Source: Bacilli bacterium | Lineage (GTDB): Bacteria; Bacillota_I; Bacilli_A; RF39; UBA660 | Length of the DNA: 8,020 nt | NCBI GenBank assembly: GCA_022793555.1 | Contig: JAAWDB010000046.1 | Span: 1 to 8,020, forward strand | Direction of reading: 5' to 3' | Part shown: positions 1 through 5,838 of the stretch, piece by piece | Numbering within the stretch: the first letter of the stretch is position 1 | Layout: each line of letters starts with the position of its first letter | Notes under the pieces: model-generated | Told to the model about the DNA's origin: nothing | Database searches by the model: none | Seen by the model: the letters and a program-made list of their open reading frames with translations, nothing else | Position numbers and translations under genes: made by a program

Positions 1-34
1 AATGGTAAACTAAAATTTCTAACTTTTTTTTCAT
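1..34 (-). CDS. 5' end of a gene cut by the window edge, possibly a glycosyltransferase
   Basis: Only eleven codons are visible: MKKKLEILVYH. The start at 34-32 is chosen because GGATGAGGTG (50-41) sits 6 bases upstream, a good ribosome site. A start two bases further out of frame (39-37) meets a stop after two codons and is dismissed. The gene follows the GT2 gene on the same strand with a 48 bp gap. A lysine-rich start running into a beta-strand such as LEILVYH is common at the N-terminus of GT-A glycosyltransferases, and the neighbours are polysaccharide genes, so another glycosyltransferase is a reasonable guess. Eleven residues cannot prove it. The existence of a gene here is much surer than its function. 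Confidence 0.55.
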   Translation of the reverse strand, partial: MKKKLEILVYH

Positions 35-52
35 GACATTCACCTCATCCTT

Positions 53-81
53 ATTATAAGAGACTTTTTTTCTATGGTAAA
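53..81 (-). promoter_or_regulatory. Possible promoter in front of the left-edge gene
   Basis: On the minus strand TTTACC (81-76) and a perfect TATAAT (58-53) are separated by exactly 17 bases. A start of transcription near 46 would leave only about 12 bases before the ATG at 34 and would begin inside the ribosome site, which is tight. The gene can also be read from the upstream polymerase-GT2 transcript, so this may be an internal booster promoter or chance in AT-rich DNA. Confidence 0.35.
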
Positions 82-82
82 G

Positions 83-931
83 TTAAGACTTAAACGAACG
101 ATGAAAAAGACTTACCAAACTTAAAGCCAAAACCGTAACGCGCTCTAATACCCAAAGAAAAAATAAAGTAATCATTCCCGCATGATTATAATACTTAGCA
201 AAATAACGCCGACTTTTACTTAACGTTAAGTATTTCTTTTTTCGATTTAAATTTTTATTAATGGTAACTGAATGATTGTGAAAAACCATACTATCCATAC
301 AAAGATAAATCCCTTGCTTATTTAATTTACATGCCATTGTATTCTCTTCAAAATATAAAAATAATTTCTCATCCAAATAACTCACTTCTCGTATTTTGGC
401 AATATTAACAAAGAAAAAACAAAACGAAACCACTTCTACTGGTAAAAAACTCTTCGTATAATAATCATCATGATATCGATTCGCCGAAGTAAAAAAACGA
501 TAGAAAAAAGGAATAGAGGAAAGAACAAGCTCAGTATTACTGGGAACTTTCCATCCCCGATTAAGACCCGTATGCTCCCGAATCACAGGTCCTATAATAC
601 TTCCTTCATCCTTATGTTTCAAAATCTTCTTTAACTCATCTTCACTAGCAATTTCGATATCACTATTACTAATAAAGGTGTGCGTAATACCTAAACTCTC
701 TAAATAACGAAGTCCAAAATTAATACCTGCTCCAAATTGCCTTCCATCATCACGACGTAATAAAACCACTTTTTCACTTTCATACGCTTTTAAAACTTCA
801 AACGAATCATCCGTTGACTGATTATCCACCACGACAATTTTAGATAGACACGAATAATCCATAATATTTTCTAATAAATGAATCGTTGTCTTCGCATCAT
901 TATAATTAATAATTAAAAAGCCAATCATCAT
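83..931 (-). CDS. GT2-family glycosyltransferase, rhamnosyltransferase (WbbL)-like, with C-terminal membrane helix
   Basis: It probably transfers a sugar from a nucleotide donor to a growing lipid-linked polysaccharide at the inner face of the membrane. The GT-A fold is visible: the first strand IGFLIINYND (residues 3-12), VVVDNQSTDDS (33-43) for nucleotide binding, the metal-binding NSD motif (89-91), the acidic FEEN segment (194-197) where WbbL-like enzymes carry their catalytic-base region, and VFHNH (216-220). Residues 252-276 form a hydrophobic helix that probably holds it to the membrane. The 282-residue length is usual for the family. Its start overlaps the stop of the polymerase gene (ATGA, 928-931), so the two are translationally coupled. 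AGGTGG lies only one base before the first ATG and four before the second (928-926), so the real protein may begin at the second methionine. Donor and acceptor sugars cannot be read from the sequence; rhamnose is a family guess. Confidence 0.88.
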   Translation of the reverse strand: MMIGFLIINYNDAKTTIHLLENIMDYSCLSKIVVVDNQSTDDSFEVLKAYESEKVVLLRRDDGRQFGAGINFGLRYLESLGITHTFISNSDIEIASEDELKKILKHKDEGSIIGPVIREHTGLNRGWKVPSNTELVLSSIPFFYRFFTSANRYHDDYYTKSFLPVEVVSFCFFFVNIAKIREVSYLDEKLFLYFEENTMACKLNKQGIYLCMDSMVFHNHSVTINKNLNRKKKYLTLSKSRRYFAKYYNHAGMITLFFLWVLERVTVLALSLVSLFHRSFKS

Positions 932-2160
932 ACCACCTGCTCTTCCTTAGGAATAATAACTAATGAAACTAAAACACTAACCGATGGTGACACCAAAATA
1001 TGTCCGGAAAAAAAAGCTAACAATAAAATAAGCAAAAGACTAATTTTCTCAGACAATAAATATTTTCTTTTTTTATAAAACCAAAAAAACGGTAAAACAA
1101 ACATAAGCGTTCCCAGAACCCCATAATGATAAATTATATCAAAATAATCCATTTCGATCATCTTCATCGACTGAGGGCTATTAACACTCATATCTCCAAC
1201 ACCCATTCCAATTATTTTCATAGGGAGATTAACATTCGTATAAATCTCATGTGTATTGCACAAAAAACTTAGTCGTTCACTAAAAATAAAATGATCAATA
1301 TGATGAAACGTCAACAAATCCTGTACCTTTTGAATACCTAAAAAGTCTAAATGTATTTGAATATTCTTATAAAAAGAAGATTGAAAAACCAAGAATGAAA
1401 ATAAAACAAGGCAAACTCCTGATCCAATAGAACTTAATAACAGCTTTTTCCATTCCTTTTTCAAAAATAAATTTAGAAAAAAAACGAAAACAAAACAAAG
1501 TATTATAATGATTAATGAAAGTACTGGTACCTTAGTGCCCAAAATAAAAATTCCCAAAAGATAAAAAAGCAAACCAATAATTCGTATCCACCACTTTTGC
1601 TTCATTAAAAAGAAAAGAAAGAAAGGACCTAAAATTGCTAAAATTCCACCAATTTCATTCGTCGAATAAAACCAACCGATATTACCTACTTTGCTATGCG
1701 CATAACTATCAAAGCCAACTTTCGCTATTGTTGGAAAAATTAAAAAACTTAAATACAACAACAAAATAAAGACAAGATAACGATTCTCAATTTTCAAAAT
1801 ACCTTGACGATATAACACCATTAAAAAAGTAAATACCAAAGGAAAATAAAAAGTACGAAATAAACTTTGTCCTTCCAAAAAGAGAAATGAACTTCCCTTC
1901 ATAAGAAACTGTAAGCCCATAAAAAGAAATAAATAAATTCCGACCAAAAAAACATAAGTTACTAACTTTTTATCATGCTTCTTCATACAAAGCCAAAATA
2001 AATAAAACAAAAATAAGACTTTTATTCCTAATGCAAAATAAGAACTATGACCGACATAATGTTGTGCAAAAGATGTAAAAACATCTAAAAAAGGCTGAAG
2101 AAACAAAAACATCCAAATTATCTTTAAAGTTCTTGCCTGAGAATCTTGAGCTTTAACCAT
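928..2160 (-). CDS. Polytopic O-antigen ligase/Wzy-type polymerase-like membrane protein
   Basis: This 410-residue protein is almost wholly hydrophobic, with about eleven predicted membrane helices (roughly 12-31, 40-59, 66-86, 102-118, 126-146, 166-186, 192-208, 211-231, 240-258, 342-362, 373-401). A large outside loop lies at about 260-340. That topology and several motifs fit the O-antigen ligase/Wzy superfamily: YSTNEIGGILA (165-175), GTKVPVLSL (208-216, where the family often has GTRT), an arginine in FSERLSFL (R296) and EMDYFDIIYHYGVLG (336-350). Such proteins join repeat units on undecaprenyl carriers or move a finished chain to an acceptor at the outer face of the membrane. The start is clear, with GGAGGTGA ending three bases before the ATG. 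It leads the sugar-polymer transcript and overlaps the GT2 gene by four bases. Polymerase and ligase roles cannot be separated by sequence alone; a TuaE-like role is also possible. Confidence 0.85.
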   Translation of the reverse strand: MVKAQDSQARTLKIIWMFLFLQPFLDVFTSFAQHYVGHSSYFALGIKVLFLFYLFWLCMKKHDKKLVTYVFLVGIYLFLFMGLQFLMKGSSFLFLEGQSLFRTFYFPLVFTFLMVLYRQGILKIENRYLVFILLLYLSFLIFPTIAKVGFDSYAHSKVGNIGWFYSTNEIGGILAILGPFFLFFLMKQKWWIRIIGLLFYLLGIFILGTKVPVLSLIIIILCFVFVFFLNLFLKKEWKKLLLSSIGSGVCLVLFSFLVFQSSFYKNIQIHLDFLGIQKVQDLLTFHHIDHFIFSERLSFLCNTHEIYTNVNLPMKIIGMGVGDMSVNSPQSMKMIEMDYFDIIYHYGVLGTLMFVLPFFWFYKKRKYLLSEKISLLLILLLAFFSGHILVSPSVSVLVSLVIIPKEEQVV

Positions 2161-2184
2161 AAGTCACCTCCGTAATTTATCTAC

Positions 2185-2213
2185 ATTTTACCATACAAAA
2201 AAAGAAGATACAA
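2185..2213 (-). promoter_or_regulatory. Promoter of the polymerase-glycosyltransferase operon, overlapping the upstream terminator
   Basis: On the minus strand TTGTAT (2213-2208) and TAAAAT (2190-2185) are 17 bases apart, and TGG directly before the -10 gives an extended -10 element. Transcription would begin near 2178, just before the ribosome site GGAGGTGA. The -35 box lies in the loop and descending arm of the terminator hairpin that ends the preceding gene. Confidence 0.6.
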
Positions 2214-2225
2214 AATATACCTTCT
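2197..2225 (-). terminator. Intrinsic terminator of the hydrolase-cadherin operon
   Basis: On the minus strand AGAAGGTATA (2225-2216) pairs with TGTATCTTCT (2212-2203) around a TTT loop, giving a 10 bp stem with two G-T wobbles, followed by a run of seven T (2203-2197). The stem includes the last two bases of the TAG stop codon at 2226-2224, so terminator and gene end are fused. The plus-strand reading has no T run, so it acts in one direction. Confidence 0.8.
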
Positions 2226-3882
2226 ACTTCCTCTTCTTCCTTTTATGGTCTTCTTCAAACAAGTCGTACATCGTCTCTTCAATTTCTTGCACGCTACGCT
2301 CCTCATTTTTTGCTTTTTTAAGTTCCTCTTTCGACAAAGCCATTGTTTTTTCAAATTCTTCAATGATCTTTTCGGCGTCATTCATTTTATGAAGAGCTTC
2401 ATCTACTTCTAATACTTCCGTATCTTCCGTATCATTATTTGATTTTTCTACAACTTCATCCACTTTCTTACTAGAAGCGTTCTTCGTCTCTTTTTTACTT
2501 TTCTTTTCTCGTTTCTTTTTCTTTTCTTTTGGTGTTTTTTCTAACTCTTTATTCTCTAATTTCGTCGACTCATCAATAATAGGTTCCTTATCAATTACCA
2601 TTTCACTTTTTCTTTGTTCTTCCATTTGCTCAATTCGGCGAAGCAACTTCTTATTTGGTTTTCGTAAAAAGCCAATCATACAAAGAATCGCTAATAATAC
2701 ACACCCACCAGCAAGTCCAAGGATTACTTGTTGATAAGTGCTTTTTTCCGTGGATAACTTTTCGACCATTTCATCAAAATAAAGTTGATAAGTATTATCA
2801 CCAGCATGATAAAGATAATAATTCTTTTCTCCTGTTTCCACATTCATCGCATAAATAATCGCATAATCACTATCTTCACTAACTTTATAGGCCTCATACT
2901 CTCGCTCTTTGATTATCACGCTACTTTTAATATAGCCAGCAAATTCCTTATCAAAAGGCAATAAATACAACACTAAAGGATTTGATTTTTGTTCCTCATA
3001 AAGTTGATAACTACTATTTTTTTCATCGTAAATTGCAAAAACTACTTTTCCATTAACATTTTTTAAAGCAACCAAAGTATATTCTGTCACATCACTAACA
3101 AAGGTAGGAACCTCCATTCCTTGTATAGTTATAGTACTTGATTCATATAAATCTGGTTTTTCTACATTTTTAATATTTTTAATTACCGTATATTTTTCAT
3201 CATCAATCATAACTTCAATAGGATTTTGATCCTCAACCATAACGGTAACCTTATAAATTCGCTCATCACCATTTTGGGCATTCACACGAATTTCAAAAGG
3301 ATTTGCCCCTTCTTCCACTTCTTTTTCACCAGTACCATCAATACTTGCTGTCCCATCTTCTGGAGTCGCTCCTAAATTAATGCTATTGACAGTTGAAGGA
3401 ACCGTAACCGTATATTCCAAAGTTTCTTTCGCAAATGCTGGTGTTAATGCATACTCTCCTACCGTGATTGACTTTAAATAATTATTCGTTGATTTCGGCT
3501 TTACTGCCGTTACATTTACGCGTTTACTTCCACTTACATTAACATTCGATCCATCTTGACTTGTTGCATCTCCACTAACTGAAAAACTAATCAAGCCAAT
3601 ATCGGAACCCTTACATGTAATACTAAAAGTTTTAGTCGTATTATTTCCATTTCCAGTTGCATCCGCTTGAGAAGAACTACAACCTGTTGTTGCACCAATT
3701 CCATTCATTTTAATATTCCATGATGCTACGTTCCGAATAGTTACATAAAAAGTAACATTACTTCCCTTTTCAATAGTTCCTTGACTTACAGAAGTTGATA
3801 CACTTGGTGCCGCAAAAACGACTTTCATTCCCAAAAAAGCACTACAAATTACTAAAATAACCAATCCTATTTTATTTTTCAT
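2224..3882 (-). CDS. Surface protein with Ig-like and cadherin-like beta-sandwich domains, one membrane helix and a charged cytoplasmic tail
   Basis: A signal peptide covers about residues 1-24 (cut near VVFA). Residues 25-129 look like an Ig/cohesin-like beta domain with two cysteines (C68, C90) that could pair. Residues 134-217 match the cadherin-like beta-sandwich family (PF12733 type): they open with NYLKSITVGEYALTPAF, then LEYTVTVPS, and close with ERIYKVTVMVED. Residues 218-380 are an unrecognised extracellular region with two similar SYQLYEEQ/TYQLYFDE elements. One membrane helix spans about 386-406, then RKPNKK marks the inside. The tail (408-552) is rich in Lys and Glu, with a basic block KEKKKKREKKSKKETK followed by an acidic, probably coiled-coil stretch. 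It begins 11 bp after the hydrolase gene with AAAGGG as ribosome site and is the last gene of that unit. It likely links the wall or surface to the cell interior. No enzyme motif is visible; ligand and function are unknown. Confidence 0.85.
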   Translation of the reverse strand: MKNKIGLVILVICSAFLGMKVVFAAPSVSTSVSQGTIEKGSNVTFYVTIRNVASWNIKMNGIGATTGCSSSQADATGNGNNTTKTFSITCKGSDIGLISFSVSGDATSQDGSNVNVSGSKRVNVTAVKPKSTNNYLKSITVGEYALTPAFAKETLEYTVTVPSTVNSINLGATPEDGTASIDGTGEKEVEEGANPFEIRVNAQNGDERIYKVTVMVEDQNPIEVMIDDEKYTVIKNIKNVEKPDLYESSTITIQGMEVPTFVSDVTEYTLVALKNVNGKVVFAIYDEKNSSYQLYEEQKSNPLVLYLLPFDKEFAGYIKSSVIIKEREYEAYKVSEDSDYAIIYAMNVETGEKNYYLYHAGDNTYQLYFDEMVEKLSTEKSTYQQVILGLAGGCVLLAILCMIGFLRKPNKKLLRRIEQMEEQRKSEMVIDKEPIIDESTKLENKELEKTPKEKKKKREKKSKKETKNASSKKVDEVVEKSNNDTEDTEVLEVDEALHKMNDAEKIIEEFEKTMALSKEELKKAKNEERSVQEIEETMYDLFEEDHKRKKRK

Positions 3883-3893
3883 ACAATCCCTTT

Positions 3894-5684
3894 CTATCCC
3901 TGTACAATATGAGAAGTTCCAAGTAGATGTTGACGTAACTTTAACAGGTCGGCAGAATTTACACCACTACCATGATTTGCCTTCGCACTCTCTAAATAAG
4001 CTCCACTAAGTTTCACTTGTCCAAGTAAATGCTGACGCATCCGTAATAAATCTGCTGAATTGACAACTCCATCTCCCGTTAAATCGCCATAAATAACAAT
4101 GGTGTGTACTTCTCCATTTTTATACATAATTTGACATCCTGTTCCAAGTACATCCGTATCTTGCATTAATTGACCATTTGCTTTCTTAAAAGTAACATTA
4201 CCATTCTCTGTTTTCTTTTTAAGCGTTTCCACTTTTGTCCCTGGATTTACACTAACAATGTAACTTCCTTTTAGCTTTACATTCATTTGACCAACAACAG
4301 TTGACACATTAAACACTGGTTCAATTGGTTTCACTGTACCTGAATTACCATCTCCACTACCAGAATCAATAATTGTTCCAACATAAACCCCTTCTGCATT
4401 TTTTACAGAACCTTGACTCGCATAAACGAGTCCAGCTAAAGCAGGATTCGCTTCTGAACTATAAGCACCAATATTAAAGAAATTATAAAAACCTTCATAC
4501 GTTTGATCCTTATAAGTAAATCTTGCCCCATTTGTCGTATTTGATAATTTTGTCCCCGACTCTTGTCTTGCTAAACTAGCTAAATAAACTGGACTTACAT
4601 TAGCAAAACGTCCTGCTTCTACAAAAATATCTGCATAAGCTTGATTATCTAAAATAGAGATACCATCCATAAACGTTCCTTTTAACACTGAAGAAACTAC
4701 TGTAGCCGTATACTCTTCCTTATAAGATAAATCTTCAAACATTAAAATTCGTTCTTCCCTGATAAAATTACGCGGATCTAAATAATACTCAACCGTTTGC
4801 GTATTCGCAATATACCAACCAGGTTCTGTTTGATCAAGTGGCTGTTCATAACATGCATTACAACCATTTACCGAACTAACTCGTTTTTCTTGCGCTACGG
4901 CATCATTAAATTGTAATCCCGTTTTTAAAGCCTTAAAAATCCAATTAGGGTGAGTATTGTGTAATAAACGAATTTTCTTTTTATAACTTTCAGGAAACCC
5001 TTCCGCATCCAATTTCTTTTCAAATTCCCCATCTGTAACATTACTTTGACCATAATCTTGCTTTCCTGCCGTTGGATGACTTGTTTCCTCTGGCATATTT
5101 TCAAAAACCGGAATTTCAAAAACTAAAGGTAAATTTAACAAACCATTATTTTTATAACTTGTATAACTAGTAGAAGACTCACTAGCAGGTGCTGCTAAGT
5201 TTGCCATATACTGATGTGTATAAAGACCATAAGAAGAATTGGGATTTACATTAAACTTTTTTAAATAACTCGTATTTTGTCCCGCACTAATATATCCGCG
5301 CGCTGTAAACAATGCTCCTCCAATAATTGATTCTTTTGGTGTCGTCCATGGGCGATTCAAAGAATCTTTTCCACCAATATTAATATATTCTTTACAAACA
5401 TATCCGCTTTTATTATTGTAATAAATATTAATCCATCCTGAATTACATCCAACCCCTGGTACAGCATAAGCACTTTTAATAGTAACAACTGTCCCATGAC
5501 TTAGTTGCCCAATAACCGAAGTATTAGTTCCAGGTCCAGACCGAAAGTTTATCGGTTCTCCATTAATAACCCCTAAAGTTGTATCAGCGAAAACCGTAAA
5601 AGAAAAAAGGAAAAAAGTGACAAAAAAATAAAGAACAAATTGGATTGATTTTGAAAAATCTTGATTCTTTAAGAAACTGCGCAT
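3894..5684 (-). CDS. Secreted SH3-glucosaminidase-dockerin peptidoglycan hydrolase with rearranged catalytic domain
   Basis: It is probably a beta-N-acetylglucosaminidase (LytD/GH73-like) acting on peptidoglycan outside the cell. In order: signal peptide 1-33 (cut after VFA), bacterial SH3 domain 37-104 (INFRSGPGTNTSVIG), a block 106-203 with RPWTTPKESIIGGALF, AGQNTSYLKKF and IPVFENMP, then the catalytic half from about 220 (GFPESYKKK, HPNWIF, EYYLDPRNF, SPVYLASLARQESG with probable catalytic E375, YNFFNIGAY). A beta-rich linker (455-531) and a type I dockerin (533-594) follow. In the family I know, the 106-203 block follows NFFNIGAY, so the order here is permuted. The ATG at 5684-5682 is the start: GAGGGTGA lies four bases before it. 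The longer TTG at 5708 lies within the -10 box and would not be transcribed. A CNAC pair (275-278) and C80/C97 are unusual. It leads the two-gene unit. Whether it is active after permutation is unknown. Confidence 0.85.
   Translation of the reverse strand: MRSFLKNQDFSKSIQFVLYFFVTFFLFSFTVFADTTLGVINGEPINFRSGPGTNTSVIGQLSHGTVVTIKSAYAVPGVGCNSGWINIYYNNKSGYVCKEYINIGGKDSLNRPWTTPKESIIGGALFTARGYISAGQNTSYLKKFNVNPNSSYGLYTHQYMANLAAPASESSTSYTSYKNNGLLNLPLVFEIPVFENMPEETSHPTAGKQDYGQSNVTDGEFEKKLDAEGFPESYKKKIRLLHNTHPNWIFKALKTGLQFNDAVAQEKRVSSVNGCNACYEQPLDQTEPGWYIANTQTVEYYLDPRNFIREERILMFEDLSYKEEYTATVVSSVLKGTFMDGISILDNQAYADIFVEAGRFANVSPVYLASLARQESGTKLSNTTNGARFTYKDQTYEGFYNFFNIGAYSSEANPALAGLVYASQGSVKNAEGVYVGTIIDSGSGDGNSGTVKPIEPVFNVSTVVGQMNVKLKGSYIVSVNPGTKVETLKKKTENGNVTFKKANGQLMQDTDVLGTGCQIMYKNGEVHTIVIYGDLTGDGVVNSADLLRMRQHLLGQVKLSGAYLESAKANHGSGVNSADLLKLRQHLLGTSHIVQG
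3903..4088 (-). other. Type I dockerin domain with one canonical and one degenerate calcium loop
   Basis: Residues 533-594 of the hydrolase carry two near-identical helices, NSADLLRMRQHLLG and NSADLLKLRQHLLG. Loop 1 (GDLTGDGVVNSAD) has the classic ligands D534, D538, N542 and D545. Loop 2 (KANHGSGVNSAD) has K568 and G572 where the first and fifth positions should be Asp. Both recognition pairs are Ser-Ala. Dockerins bind cohesins; no canonical cohesin is certain in this window. Confidence 0.85.
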
Positions 5685-5707
5685 TTTTTCACCCTCTATT
5701 CTTACCA

Positions 5708-5736
5708 ATTATATCAAAATTCGTGTTTTTTCGCAA
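5708..5736 (-). promoter_or_regulatory. Promoter of the hydrolase-cadherin operon
   Basis: On the minus strand TTGCGA (5736-5731) and a perfect TATAAT (5713-5708) are 17 bases apart, with TGA before the -10 as an extended element. Transcription would begin near 5701, leaving about 17 untranslated bases with the ribosome site GAGGGTGA before the ATG at 5684. This position excludes the upstream TTG as the start codon. Confidence 0.7.
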
Positions 5737-5774
5737 ATTATCCCATATTCCCTATTGTAAAGTTTTATCAAGTA

Positions 5775-5803
5775 TTGAGGTTAAACCAAAATTATTGTAT
5801 AAT
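5775..5803 (+). promoter_or_regulatory. Promoter of the LCP gene
   Basis: TTGAGG (5775-5780) and a perfect TATAAT (5798-5803) are 17 bases apart; transcription would begin near 5810. The ribosome site GGAAGGA (5825-5831) then lies 7 bases before the ATG at 5839. This promoter is back-to-back with the hydrolase promoter, with 38 bp between the two -35 boxes, so a shared regulator could bind between them. I see no clear operator. Confidence 0.7.
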
Positions 5804-5838
5804 AACAACTAAGAATAAAAGGATGGAAGGACAAATCA

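Noticed and set aside
928..930. Alternative genetic code with TGA as tryptophan
   Set aside because: TGA ends the polymerase gene exactly at the coupled ATGA overlap, and tryptophans in all the proteins are TGG.
2181..2381. Minus-strand basic open frame overlapping the tail of the cadherin-type gene
   Set aside because: It is a frame shadow of the Lys/Glu-rich tail and runs through the terminator hairpin.
2655..2858. Plus-strand open frame of 67 codons inside the cadherin-type gene
   Set aside because: No ribosome site and no recognisable protein. It lies opposite a well-supported gene.
3894..5684. Classical cellulosome component
   Set aside because: The dockerin is attached to a peptidoglycan hydrolase, and no cellulase, carbohydrate-binding module or scaffoldin is present.
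5685..5708. TTG-initiated N-terminal extension of the hydrolase (MVRIEGEK)
   Set aside because: The TTG lies in the -10 box of its own promoter, and the good ribosome site serves the ATG at 5684.
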